A stretch of 54,626 bases of DNA. Source: an uncultured Ruminiclostridium sp. GTDB lineage: Bacteria; Bacillota; Clostridia; Oscillospirales; Ruminococcaceae. Location: positions 1 to 54,626 of the forward strand of contig CATLBH010000017.1 of the NCBI GenBank assembly GCA_949878745.1. Direction: 5' to 3'. Made by a program: the position numbers and the translations under genes. The notes beneath the pieces were generated by a model. The model saw nothing but the letters and a program-made list of their open reading frames with translations. It was not told the origin of the DNA and did not search any database. Below are positions 24,271 through 32,570 of the stretch, in pieces; position 1 is the first letter of the stretch; every line of letters begins with the position of its first letter.

Positions 24271-24300
24271 TTGATTTTTTTTGAGCAAATAATGTATAAT
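24271..24300 (+). promoter_or_regulatory. Promoter of the sigma-factor gene
   Basis: TTGATT at 24271-24276, an 18-base spacer and TATAAT at 24295-24300. The putative LytTR direct repeat lies just upstream. Ninety bases separate the promoter from the ATG at 24391. Confidence 0.65.
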
Positions 24301-24390
24301 TGAAATAAAAATTTTGTTTTTATCCAATAAATTGCGTTTTTTATCCGTTATAGTAAGTGAAAAGGGAAAACGCGGAAAGGAATCTTCATT

Positions 24391-24897
24391 ATGACAGACA
24401 GCGAGCTCAGCTTAAAGCTTAATAAAGTACACGAGGGCGATATTCAAGCCTTCGAGGACATATACAACGATATGAAAACCCCCATTATGACCGTAATTAT
24501 GAGAGTGGTGGGAAACAGGGAGACGGCGGAAGACCTTCTTCAGGAGGTATTCGTAAAGCTTTACCGCTCCCCGCCAAAGGACGTATCAAAGCCCAGAGCC
24601 TATATTTTCAAAACCGCGGTAAATCTGGCCATAGACAGTCTCAGAGCCGAGGACAGGACGGTAAGCCTGGAGGAGTGCGAAGGCTTTATGTTCGCCAACG
24701 ATTCCGACAGCGGGATGAAATTGGATATCGAGCGAGCCATGGGAAAATTGGACGAAGCCAAGCGTAGGATAGTTACTCTTCATATAAACGCGGGTCTGAA
24801 ATTCCGCGAAATAGCGGAAATAATGGGTATTCCCTTAGGCACGGCGATCTGGAGATACAACGAGGCGATAAAAAAGCTTCGGGAGATGCTTTCCTGA
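24391..24897 (+). CDS. ECF-type RNA polymerase sigma factor
   Basis: A 168-residue sigma-70 family protein. Region 2 has NRETAEDLLQEVFVKLYRSP (about 50-70) and YIFKTAVNLAIDSLRAE; region 4 has HINAGLKFREIAEIMGIPLGTA (about 130-150), the helix-turn-helix. There is no region 1 or 3, as in ECF sigma factors. ATG 24391 follows GGAAAGGAA. The next gene encodes a secreted membrane protein rather than a classical anti-sigma factor, so this pair is unusual. Transcription probably depends on the divergent LytTR regulator. Confidence 0.9.
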   Translation: MTDSELSLKLNKVHEGDIQAFEDIYNDMKTPIMTVIMRVVGNRETAEDLLQEVFVKLYRSPPKDVSKPRAYIFKTAVNLAIDSLRAEDRTVSLEECEGFMFANDSDSGMKLDIERAMGKLDEAKRRIVTLHINAGLKFREIAEIMGIPLGTAIWRYNEAIKKLREMLS

Positions 24898-24993
24898 TTT
24901 TCGTGACTTCCCTTTTCAAAACAATAACTTTTTAACTTATTCGTATTTATGTTGATAAAAAATCTGGTCTTTTACGTGGAAAAGGAGTTTGAT

Positions 24994-26394
24994 ATGATTA
25001 AGCCGAAAATATACGGAATTTTTTGCGCGCTTGCCCTTATTTCCGCCCTCCCTCTGCTAACCGTGAGTGCGGAGTCGGAAACCAACGCGGCGGAAACCGC
25101 TTCGGAGGAGGGGTTATATATGTGCGGCGACGAGGGCGGAGAATTGGTTCCCTCCGACAACGAAGGGAACACGGCGGAGGGGGAGGGAAACGACATTTTC
25201 CCCGCTTACATCGAGGACATAGTTCCGGAGGAGAACCCCGTTCCGGCAACCTTCGACGGCGCGGAAATGATCTCTCCCCCCTACGACCCCGACAGCGGGG
25301 AGCTTCCCCCCGCCGCGGGCGAGCCTATGGAGATGTTTGCCGATTACGATAAAGGAAACGGCGATATCGAGGATATCAGGGAATATTGGGAAGCCAACGG
25401 CTACCCCGAATATGTGAGCTTTATATGCGATCAGGGCGTTGCCGAATACGATGTGGCCACACAGACAGAAACAATACACCACCTTTGGAAAATAGGCATA
25501 GCCGATATCAGCGAGGAAAAAAAGGAAGAGGTTAAGGCGCTTGTTTCTCGGGAGCAGCATTTGTTCTTTACCCCCTGCGGCTACACCATTGAAGAGCGTC
25601 GGGCTATCGGGGAGAAGCTGAGTCTTGAATATCCCCTTGCCGAGGTTTCCCTTTCAAAGTACGGCGAGGAAATCGAGGCCGTGATAAGCGGCTATCCCGA
25701 AGAGGAATGGGATAATATAGAATCCGATATACTTTCCATGTTTACGGAGGAAAATCGGATAATAAGAGTCCTTAAATCGGTACCCACTATAGGTATACCT
25801 GAAACCGAGATCGCGGTGGAGCCCAATGAAAACTTTGGAGAAGAATCGCCCGAAACCGCCTCCGGAAATGATTCCGAAATCGTCTTCCCCGCGTTTACTC
25901 AGGACGTAGAGCCCTCTCCCGAACCCGATGCCACGGAGTCGGCCCCTGCCTTCGCCACGGACAATTCACCGCTTCCGGAACAAACGGCGGTATACTCAAA
26001 TCGGGACGATTACCTTACCGAAGGCGCTCCCGCTCCGTCTATTGATCCGAACAAAGCCGCCGACATAGAAAAATCAAAGAACCCCGAAGTGGAAGGTGCC
26101 ATAAGCGAGATAGGCGGCGTTGCGGCGCTGATAAATCAGGAGAGCCAAAGAAGCGGAAACGAAAGCCTATGGATATGGATAAGCGCCGCCGCTGCCGCTG
26201 CCCTGGTGATAACCGCGGCGATGATATTGGGAAGAAAGCGCTTGAAAACCTTTAGCCTTGCGGACGGCGGAGAAGTGTCCGAAGACGGAAAAATGACCAA
26301 AGCCGAGGTTGTGAAAGCCGTTGAAGAGAGCAAAATCACCCCCTCCGACAGGGTTTTCCAAGAGATTGTCGAAAAAATAAATAAAGAAGAATAA
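24994..26394 (+). CDS. Acidic secreted membrane protein downstream of the sigma factor
   Basis: I take ATG 24994 because AAAAGGAG lies just upstream; a frame from 24949 is open but has none. The 466-residue protein has a signal peptide (residues 1-25, IYGIFCALALISALPLLTVS), a long extracellular part rich in Glu, Pro and Ala, and a folded segment around 115-250 (DIREYWEANGYPEYVSFICD). One transmembrane helix (WIWISAAAAAALVITAAMIL, near 388-408) precedes a 55-residue cytoplasmic tail, so it is a type I membrane protein. Its place after the sigma gene suggests that the tail may control the sigma factor or that it is a target; both are inference. Confidence 0.75.
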   Translation: MIKPKIYGIFCALALISALPLLTVSAESETNAAETASEEGLYMCGDEGGELVPSDNEGNTAEGEGNDIFPAYIEDIVPEENPVPATFDGAEMISPPYDPDSGELPPAAGEPMEMFADYDKGNGDIEDIREYWEANGYPEYVSFICDQGVAEYDVATQTETIHHLWKIGIADISEEKKEEVKALVSREQHLFFTPCGYTIEERRAIGEKLSLEYPLAEVSLSKYGEEIEAVISGYPEEEWDNIESDILSMFTEENRIIRVLKSVPTIGIPETEIAVEPNENFGEESPETASGNDSEIVFPAFTQDVEPSPEPDATESAPAFATDNSPLPEQTAVYSNRDDYLTEGAPAPSIDPNKAADIEKSKNPEVEGAISEIGGVAALINQESQRSGNESLWIWISAAAAAALVITAAMILGRKRLKTFSLADGGEVSEDGKMTKAEVVKAVEESKITPSDRVFQEIVEKINKEE

Positions 26395-26419
26395 AGGAAA
26401 CTCGACTGTTTCCTAACAA

Positions 26420-26460
26420 AAACCCCCGCCCTTTTATCTGAGGCGGGGGATTTTTATTTT
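26420..26460. terminator. Convergent terminator
   Basis: AACCCCCGCC pairs with GGCGGGGGA and is followed by TTTTTATTTTT. It ends the sigma-factor operon on the plus strand and lies just beyond the stop of the minus-strand VapD-like gene. Confidence 0.85.
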
Positions 26461-26817
26461 TCAGAGCAATGCGGCGGAAGCGTTTTCCGCGTCTTTCTCC
26501 GCTTGCCACTCCGTGTCGGTTAACTCGCGTATGCCCTGTATTATATCAAGAGTTATAACATTCGGGCTGATTATCATTTTTTTGGCGCAGAGAGGAAACC
26601 ACTTGTTTTTCCTGGCAAAGGAATACATCAATTTTGAAGCGTCCACTTTATTCAGTCGGGAATTTACATAATCGCTGTCTTTTCTGTGCTCAAAACCGTT
26701 GTTTTTTAAAAATCGCTTAATAACGTCATATGCGCCTTGGGGAGAAGCTTTTGAAAAATATTTTTTCAGGCGTTCGGTATCAAGATCGAATGACAGTACC
26801 ACGCCGTTTTTCCACAT
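26461..26817 (-). CDS. VapD-like protein (Cas2-like endoribonuclease fold)
   Basis: I choose ATG 26817 (MWKNGVVLSFDLD) because it puts the family core at the start and leaves no overlap with the upstream gene; a TTG at 26883 is possible. The 118-residue protein has VVLSFDLDTERLKKYF, AYDVIKRFLKNNGFEHRKDSDYVNS and then a helix with MYSFARKNKWFPLCAKKMI. This order of strand, helix, G-F-E and Y-V-N matches the VapD family, relatives of Cas2 that act as endoribonucleases in Haemophilus and Helicobacter. Catalytic Asp is likely D10 in SFDLD. The gene follows a 92-residue partner. Confidence 0.6.
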   Translation of the reverse strand: MWKNGVVLSFDLDTERLKKYFSKASPQGAYDVIKRFLKNNGFEHRKDSDYVNSRLNKVDASKLMYSFARKNKWFPLCAKKMIISPNVITLDIIQGIRELTDTEWQAEKDAENASAALL

Positions 26818-26836
26818 AGACTCTTTTCTTTTTTCT

Positions 26837-27115
26837 TCAAACGGCAACTCTTTTTTCTCCTTCCCCCATATCGTAAAATTCAAGCTTGGAAAAAAACGTT
26901 TTTATTTCCTCCAGAGAAAAGAAAAAGAACGAAACAGAGCCGAAATCGCTTTCATTGGTTATGATCCCGCCTTTACAATATGTGTTGCCGTCGATCTTGA
27001 CTATTTTGAATTTTTTTTGCCACTTTTCTATTTCCGAAAGCGCTTTTGCTTTTTCATCGGGAGTCAGATCGTCTTTAAGTTCGGCGATTACTTTATAATT
27101 GAAATTGTTGTCCAC
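26837..27115 (-). CDS. Small protein upstream of the VapD-like gene, possible antitoxin
   Basis: A 92-residue soluble, charged protein (GTG 27115 behind AAAGGAG) with an N-terminal strand and helix (NFNYKVIAELKDDLTPDEKAKALSEIEKWQKKFK) and a second region ending in YDMGEGEKRVAV. Its stop is 19 bases before the chosen start of the VapD-like gene, so the two are co-transcribed. VapD proteins are often preceded by a small antitoxin gene; this position makes it a candidate. The family is not recognised. Confidence 0.6.
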   Translation of the reverse strand: MDNNFNYKVIAELKDDLTPDEKAKALSEIEKWQKKFKIVKIDGNTYCKGGIITNESDFGSVSFFFFSLEEIKTFFSKLEFYDMGEGEKRVAV

Positions 27116-27145
27116 TTATAAGCTCCTTTACATTACGCACTGCTT

Positions 27146-27553
27146 TTATTCGATTATCTTTATCCCCTTACTCTTAAGCAGCTTTTCCGTCGCCTCGTTA
27201 TTCTTCGTTTTTATCGCTATATCCGCCTCGTCGGGGCGGGATCCCATAAAGGAATAGCTGTATTCTATTTCCACTCCCCCCTCCTGCAATATCCCTATTA
27301 CCTTGTTCATTTCTCCCGGGTGGTCGGGAATGGTGAAACCGGTTATTTTGTTGGCGGCGGCGGTGAAGTCGTTTTCCTTAAGGGCAGTCAAAGCCTTTTC
27401 CGGCTCTCTCGCGATTATTCTCACAATTCCGAAGTCGGTGGTGTCGGCAATGGTGAAGGCTCTCAAGTCAACCCCCGATTTTCCCAGAACGTCCATAACG
27501 GCGGCGAGCCTTCCGGGTTTGTTTTCCAAAAAAATACTGATCTGTTCAAGCAT
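27146..27553 (-). CDS. ACT-domain protein of the IOR operon
   Basis: A 135-residue protein built of two ACT domains: QISIFLENKPGRLAAVMDVLG (residues 4-24) and then GFTIPDHPGEMNKVIGILQEGGV (about 71-95). Each has the G/P-R/E turn used to bind amino acids. It is the last gene of the iorA-iorB-paaK unit, 14 bases after the ligase, and is a common companion of that operon. It probably senses an aromatic amino acid. AAAAGGAG precedes the ATG. Confidence 0.88.
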   Translation of the reverse strand: MLEQISIFLENKPGRLAAVMDVLGKSGVDLRAFTIADTTDFGIVRIIAREPEKALTALKENDFTAAANKITGFTIPDHPGEMNKVIGILQEGGVEIEYSYSFMGSRPDEADIAIKTKNNEATEKLLKSKGIKIIE

Positions 27554-27567
27554 ATTTAAGCTCCTTT

Positions 27568-28896
27568 TTATTTCTTTTCAAATTTGTTTTTGATAAGTCG
27601 GTTGTCCTGTACTCTTGTGGCTTTTCCCATGGAGCGGGCTAAAGATTTGGGTTCGAGAAGGCGTATTGAAACGCCTACGCCGATGGCGCTGTCTATGGCG
27701 TGCTTTAGCCTTTGCTTATAGCTTTCCACGTCTCTTACGTTATCGCCCAGCAAATCGCCGCGAAGCTCCACCTGTACCTCAAGAGTATCCAAGTTGTTGA
27801 CCCTGTCCACCACGAGGAAATAGTTGGTGGCCTTGTTGTCAACGCTGAGAAGGGCGGCTTCTATCTGGGACGGGAACACGTTAACGCCCCGTATAATCAG
27901 CATATCGTCAGTTCTTCCCTGAGGTTTAAGCATACGGACGAGGGTTCTCCCACATTCGCATTTGTCGTATACCAATGTGGCGATGTCCCTGGTTCTGTAT
28001 CGTATAAGAGGGAATGCCTCCTTTGTGATACAGGTGAACACGAGCTCGCCCTGCTGTCCCGCGGGGAGCACCTCCAGGGTGTCGGGATCGATTATTTCCG
28101 GTATAAAGTGATCTTCGCATATATGCATACCGCTCTGGCACTCGCACTCGCTGGCCACGGAGGGTCCGCTGATCTCGGAAAGTCCGTAAATGTCGTAGGC
28201 CTTAAGCCCCAATCCATCCTCAATTTCGCGGCGCATTTCCTCCGTCCAGGGCTCGGCTCCGAAAAGTCCGGATTTTAAATGAAGGGTATCCTTGGAGATA
28301 TTGTTTTCCCTCATAAGCTCGATAAGGCTTACGGCATAGGAGGGAGTCATACATACTATCGAGGAGCCGAAGTCCTGAAACATCTGTATCTGTCTCATAC
28401 TGTTTCCCGCGGAGGCGGGAATGGTGGTTGCGCCTAATTTTTCGGCGCCGTAGTGCATTCCCAGCCCCCCGGTGAAAAGTCCGTAGCCGTAGGAAACGTG
28501 AACGAAATCGTTTTTGGTGCCCCCCACTCTCGCCAAGGCTCTGGCGGCGCATTCCGACCAGATGTCAATGTCCTTTTGGGTATATCCCACCACGGTCTGT
28601 TTTCCCGTTGTGCCCGAAGAAGCGTGAATACGCACCACTTCGCTGAGCGGGGTGGCGAACATACCGTAGGGGTAGTTGTTGCGAAGATCCTGCTTTACGG
28701 TAAAGGGAAGCTTTCCAAGATCCTTTATGGATCTGATATCTTCGGGCTTTACTCCCGCCGCGTCCATTTTTTCCCGATAGGGCTTTACGTTGTCGTAAAC
28801 CCTCCGTATCTGGCGGCAGAGACGGTAGCTTTGAAGCAGCTCCATTTCCTCTCTCGGAGCGCATTCTATTTCGGGCATATAAATTTCGTTGTTCAT
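27568..28896 (-). CDS. paaK: Phenylacetate-CoA ligase family protein (PaaK-type)
   Basis: A 442-residue adenylate-forming enzyme. Residues 93-100 (SSGTTGKQ) form the phosphate-binding loop. YDIYGLSEISGPSVASE and YRTRD are the further adenylation motifs, and the C-terminal subdomain has RVQDNRL. Length and motifs match PaaK. It activates phenylacetate or another arylacetate with ATP and CoA. Next to iorAB it would handle the acid made from aryl-pyruvates, in anaerobic aromatic amino acid metabolism. ATG follows AAAGGAAA. Confidence 0.92.
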   Translation of the reverse strand: MNNEIYMPEIECAPREEMELLQSYRLCRQIRRVYDNVKPYREKMDAAGVKPEDIRSIKDLGKLPFTVKQDLRNNYPYGMFATPLSEVVRIHASSGTTGKQTVVGYTQKDIDIWSECAARALARVGGTKNDFVHVSYGYGLFTGGLGMHYGAEKLGATTIPASAGNSMRQIQMFQDFGSSIVCMTPSYAVSLIELMRENNISKDTLHLKSGLFGAEPWTEEMRREIEDGLGLKAYDIYGLSEISGPSVASECECQSGMHICEDHFIPEIIDPDTLEVLPAGQQGELVFTCITKEAFPLIRYRTRDIATLVYDKCECGRTLVRMLKPQGRTDDMLIIRGVNVFPSQIEAALLSVDNKATNYFLVVDRVNNLDTLEVQVELRGDLLGDNVRDVESYKQRLKHAIDSAIGVGVSIRLLEPKSLARSMGKATRVQDNRLIKNKFEKK

Positions 28897-28934
28897 TGGC
28901 GTTGTTTCCTTTGCAGTTTTTATTTTTTACTTTT

Positions 28935-29513
28935 TTACTTCTGTATTTCTCTTGCCAGTCTAAAGGCCTTTTTGTTTATTTCCAGCGCTTTTTCGGGCAC
29001 GCATTTTTCGATGGCTCTCTCCCATACCTCTTCCCCGAATTCGGTGTTCGCCGACAATACTCCCAGCAGAGCCACGTTTACCGCTTTGGCGCTTCCTGCT
29101 TCCTCCGCGATTTTCAGCGCGTCCACCGCCGTTATGTCCGCTCCGGTTTTCTTAAGCTTTTCCACTATCTCTTCCGGATACTCCGCCGCTCCGGTAATTA
29201 CGGGCATCGGATTTATTCTCTGGGTATTCAATACCATTCTTCCGCCCTTTTTAAGGTAAGGTAGCCATCTGGCCGCCTCCAGCTCCTCAAAGGACAGTAT
29301 AAGGTCGGCTTCTCCCTTTTCGATAACGGGAGAATAAACCTTGTCGCCGTATTTCACATAGGTTACCACGCTGCCCCCTCTTTGGCTCATTCCGTGAACC
29401 TCGCTAACCTTCACGTCATAACCGCCCTCAAGAAGGACCGCGCCTATAATGCGGCTGGCCAAAAGCGTGCCTTGTCCGCCTACGCCGACTATCATAATAG
29501 CTTTTGTTTCCAT
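28935..29513 (-). CDS. iorB: Indolepyruvate:ferredoxin oxidoreductase, beta subunit
   Basis: A 192-residue gamma-type subunit of the 2-oxoacid:ferredoxin oxidoreductase family. The N-terminal IMIVGVGGQGTLLASRIIG is the family signature, and SEVHGMSQRGGSVVTYV is highly conserved. The iorA gene lies 20 bases upstream, so the pair is translated from one mRNA. The enzyme converts aryl-pyruvates to aryl-acetyl-CoA with reduced ferredoxin. Confidence 0.95.
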   Translation of the reverse strand: METKAIMIVGVGGQGTLLASRIIGAVLLEGGYDVKVSEVHGMSQRGGSVVTYVKYGDKVYSPVIEKGEADLILSFEELEAARWLPYLKKGGRMVLNTQRINPMPVITGAAEYPEEIVEKLKKTGADITAVDALKIAEEAGSAKAVNVALLGVLSANTEFGEEVWERAIEKCVPEKALEINKKAFRLAREIQK

Positions 29514-29533
29514 TTATGTAAATATCCTTTCTT

Positions 29534-31276
29534 TCAGCACCTGTCAGCGCTTGTTATCGCTCCGGGCTTGCACATTTCCTCGCATATTCCGCAGCCCACG
29601 CACTGGGTATGGTCTATAACGCATTTTCCGTCGATTGCCGAAATGGCGGGACAGCCTATTTTAAGGCACATTTTACAGCCCACGCATTTATCGGTATCCA
29701 CCTTAAGGGCGGGCTTATGCTTTACCGATTTAAGCAGCGCGCAGGGACGGCGGGAAATTATCACCGAAGGCTCTTCGCGGTTCAGCTCTTCCTTTATCGC
29801 CGCTTCCGCTTCCGCCATACAATAAGGATCGATTACTCTTACCCTGTTTATTCCCACCGCCTTACAAAGCTCCTCGAGATTTACGGCGGAAGCGGGGTCG
29901 CCGTAAATGTCCTTTCCGTTGGCGGGGTTGTTCTGATGTCCCGTCATTCCGGTGATGGAGTTGTCCAGAACGATAACGGTGCTGTTTGAGCGGTTATAGG
30001 CTATGTTTATGAGTCCGGTTATGCCGCTGTGTATAAAGGTGCTGTCGCCTATGACAGCCACTCTTTTGTTTTCGTATTCCGGCGCGGCCTTGTTCATTCC
30101 GTGAAGTCCGCTTACGGAAGCGCCCATACATACCGTGGTGTCCATGGCCTGTAACGGAGCCGAAGCCCCTAAGGTGTAACAGCCTATGTCTCCCGATACT
30201 ATACAGCCCAGCTTTTTAAGAGTGTAGAATATCCCCCTGTGAGGACAGCCCGCGCACATTACGGGAGGACGAACGGGAATGTTTTCGCCGAAATCAAGGC
30301 TTTCGGTTTTTTCGCCAAGGATTTTTTCTTTCAGATAGCTCTGGCTGTACTCTCCCGTAAGGGTAAACACTTCTTTTCCGATACAGCTTACCCCCAGCTT
30401 TCTCACATGATTTTCGATTACGGGGTCAAGCTCTTCTATTATGTACAGCTTTTCCACCTTTTGAGCGAAGTCTTTTATAAGCCTTTCGGGAAGAGGGTTA
30501 ACCATTCCCAGCTTAAGATAGCTCGCCTTGTCGCCCAGCGCTTCCTTTGCGTACTGATAGGCTATTCCCGCGGTAATTACGCCGATTTTCGTGTCGTGCA
30601 TTTCCCTTTTGTTCAAAGGGCAGTTTTCGGCGTATTCCATAAGCGCGAGAGTGCGTTTTTCCACTTCCGTATGCTTGGGCTTGGCGAAGGCGGGCATCAT
30701 AACGTATTTCCGGATGTTTTTTTCATAGGGTTTTGGGGGCAAGTTTACCCTTTCCTCCTCGTCAACTCTGCTTTGACTGTGGCTTACTCTCGTGGAAAGG
30801 CGAAGCAAAACGGGGGTGTCGAATTTTTCAGAAAGCTCGTAGGCAAGCTTTGTGTATTCCTTGCATTCCGCGCTGTCCGACGGCTCAATCATGGGGAGCT
30901 TTGCGCCAATGGCGTGATTTCGGCTGTCCTGTTCGTTCTGGCTGGAGTGCATACCCTGATCATCGGCGACGGCCACTACAAGACCTCCGTTTACTCCCGT
31001 ATAAGAAGCGGTGTACAGGGGGTCGGCGGCCACGTTCAGCCCCACGTGCTTCATTGCGCAGAAGCTTCTTACTCCCGCAATGGAAGCGCCGATGGCCGTT
31101 TCACAGGCCACCTTTTCGTTGGGCGCCCATTCGCAGTACATTTCGTTTTTGTCGTAGGCGGAGGCGTATTCGGTGATCTCGGTGCTGGGTGTGCCGGGGT
31201 AGCTTGACACTACTCTAACGCCCGCTTCGTAAAGTCCTCTCGCTACCGCCCGATTTCCAAGCATAAGCTTTGACAT
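29534..31276 (-). CDS. iorA: Indolepyruvate:ferredoxin oxidoreductase, alpha subunit
   Basis: I start at ATG 31276 (MSKLMLGNRAV) behind GAAAGGAAAG; an upstream TTG would use that same site as coding sequence. The 580-residue subunit begins with the pyrimidine domain (SYPGTPSTEITEYAS), and the thiamine diphosphate domain has GDIGCYTLG and GDSTFIHSGITGL. The last 50 residues form a two-cluster ferredoxin: CVGCKMCLKIGCPAI and CVGCGICEEMCKPGA. It is oxygen sensitive by family. A degenerate double-hairpin element lies between its ribosome site and the methyltransferase stop. Confidence 0.96.
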   Translation of the reverse strand: MSKLMLGNRAVARGLYEAGVRVVSSYPGTPSTEITEYASAYDKNEMYCEWAPNEKVACETAIGASIAGVRSFCAMKHVGLNVAADPLYTASYTGVNGGLVVAVADDQGMHSSQNEQDSRNHAIGAKLPMIEPSDSAECKEYTKLAYELSEKFDTPVLLRLSTRVSHSQSRVDEEERVNLPPKPYEKNIRKYVMMPAFAKPKHTEVEKRTLALMEYAENCPLNKREMHDTKIGVITAGIAYQYAKEALGDKASYLKLGMVNPLPERLIKDFAQKVEKLYIIEELDPVIENHVRKLGVSCIGKEVFTLTGEYSQSYLKEKILGEKTESLDFGENIPVRPPVMCAGCPHRGIFYTLKKLGCIVSGDIGCYTLGASAPLQAMDTTVCMGASVSGLHGMNKAAPEYENKRVAVIGDSTFIHSGITGLINIAYNRSNSTVIVLDNSITGMTGHQNNPANGKDIYGDPASAVNLEELCKAVGINRVRVIDPYCMAEAEAAIKEELNREEPSVIISRRPCALLKSVKHKPALKVDTDKCVGCKMCLKIGCPAISAIDGKCVIDHTQCVGCGICEEMCKPGAITSADRC

Positions 31277-31298
31277 TTGTTTCTTTCCTTTCAAGTTA

Positions 31299-31352
31299 AT
31301 ACTATTTGCAAATAGTGCTTTGGGTGTGATTGTTGATCAATATAAAATCATT
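31299..31352 (-). repeat. Double-hairpin element, degenerate copy before iorA
   Basis: On the minus strand a TGAT...ATCA hairpin with an inner TTGATCAA leads into the core CACACCCAAAGCACTA, then the perfect palindrome ACTATTTGCAAATAGT and TAT. The iorA ribosome site GAAAGGAAAG follows within seven bases. The element overlaps the methyltransferase stop codon and fills the gap between the two genes. Confidence 0.6.
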
Positions 31353-32136
31353 CTTTTTGAAATATGTCAAGAATATGATGGCTTATACCCACCATATCCT
31401 CTCTTTCGCAAACGGAAAAGTGATATTTAAGATAGGTTTCAAACAGCTCTTCGTCCATATTGTCAACGCTGTTCCTCATATAATTGGTGAACATATCGGT
31501 TCCCACATAGTGAAGCCTTTTCACGGGGAAGCTTTTCATAAGCGCGTCTATATCCTCTTTTCGGTAAAGCTCGAAAAGCTCTTTAGGGCTTGAACCCGCC
31601 TTGAAGGTCACGGGATCCACCAGACTTTTGTAGGGTTCGTTTTTTATCATACCTTTTTCAAAACAGAACTGAACGATGGTAGCGTCGTTTCCGCAATAGG
31701 CGGCGAATATTATCCCGCCGCCCCTGGTGATTCGAATTGCCTCCGAAATGGCTTTTTCCTGTTCCTCTCGGGTAAAAAGATGGTACATCGGCCCCAGAAG
31801 AAGGGTTATATCATATGTACCGTCGGCTATATGAGACAAGTTTGTGGCGTTGCCTTTTGTTATGGTTATGTTTTCGTTTTCGGCGGTTTTTCTTTTAAAC
31901 GCTTCAATGTTATGGTCTATAAGCTCGACAGCGTCCACCCGATAGCCCTTTCGGGCAAAATAATGACTGTATCTTCCCGTTCCCGCGCCTATTTCGATAA
32001 TCCTGTCGTTTTCCTTAAGATATTTTTCCGTATATCGAACCGTGGTGAGAAATTCGGGGGTTCCGTGTTTTGAGGTCAGTCTTCCGTCCTCGTCGTAATT
32101 TTCGTAGTAGGCTTTTAAGTAGCTTTCGGTTTCCAT
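31348..32136 (-). CDS. SAM-dependent class I methyltransferase
   Basis: A 262-residue protein. Motif I is IIEIGAGTGRYSHYFARKGY (about 44-63), followed by the acidic residue in VDAVELI; a later strand is YDITLLLGPMYHL. These are the SAM-binding features of class I methyltransferases of the Methyltransf_11/25 type. The substrate is not inferable. The gene reads toward iorA with only the small element in between, so it may be the first gene of that transcript. GGGAGG lies just after a double-hairpin element and before the ATG. Confidence 0.88.
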   Translation of the reverse strand: METESYLKAYYENYDEDGRLTSKHGTPEFLTTVRYTEKYLKENDRIIEIGAGTGRYSHYFARKGYRVDAVELIDHNIEAFKRKTAENENITITKGNATNLSHIADGTYDITLLLGPMYHLFTREEQEKAISEAIRITRGGGIIFAAYCGNDATIVQFCFEKGMIKNEPYKSLVDPVTFKAGSSPKELFELYRKEDIDALMKSFPVKRLHYVGTDMFTNYMRNSVDNMDEELFETYLKYHFSVCEREDMVGISHHILDIFQKE

Positions 32137-32154
32137 AAACGGCCTCCCTGTTTT

Positions 32155-32262
32155 ATACTAATCTTTGGTCAGATTATAGACAAAAAAATGTTGACCAAAG
32201 ATTAGTGTTTCGGGTGTAATCTTTAATCATATTTCGTCTGCAATATGATTAAAGATTAGTAT
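32155..32262 (-). repeat. Double-hairpin element, copy 2 (methyltransferase leader)
   Basis: Both stems are different from copy 1 but remain paired. On the minus strand hairpin I is AATCTTTAATCATAT with its complement, the core is TACACCCGAAACACTA, and hairpin II is AATCTTTGGTCA...TGACCAAAGATT, ending AGTAT. The ribosome site GGGAGG and the ATG at 32136 follow at once in the same sense. Confidence 0.8.
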
Positions 32263-32264
32263 TA

Positions 32265-32570
32265 GAAACTGTTCCGATGGGAATAGGCGCACGTCTTTTC
32301 GGCATATTTTGCCGCTGACTTGCGTTTTGTCATTTGCTTTGTTGTCGGCGCATCCTTGCGCCGACTTTGGGTAAATGACTAATACTAATCCCGCTTTAAA
32401 CTGTGGGTATTACGTCAGTTTAAATCAGTTTAAAAAGGGATTGGTATAACACATCGTGAGTTAAAAATCCTTGACGGGCTTATCGCGTAAGCTGCCCGCC
32501 TGCGGATTTTTGCCTTGTTATCAACAAATTATGCTCTAAAATCCGCACACCATTCCTTTTGGAACAGTGC
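32265..32570. repeat. Palindromic repeat, GAAACTGTTCC type, composite
   Basis: Ends GAAACTGTTCCGATGGGAAT and ATTCCTTTTGGAACAGT are inverted copies. Inside are a CGGCATATTTTGCCG hairpin, a GTCGGCGCA...TGCGCCGAC hairpin, a single-hairpin relative of the double-hairpin element (32390-32453) and a GACGGGCTTATCGCG / GCGGATTTTT module shared with 21667-21790 and 42939-43178. No reading frame. It directly abuts copy 2 of the double-hairpin element. Confidence 0.75.

Noticed and set aside
30239-31207. A 322-codon plus-strand frame
   Set aside because: Entirely antisense to iorA, with no start signal or family motif.
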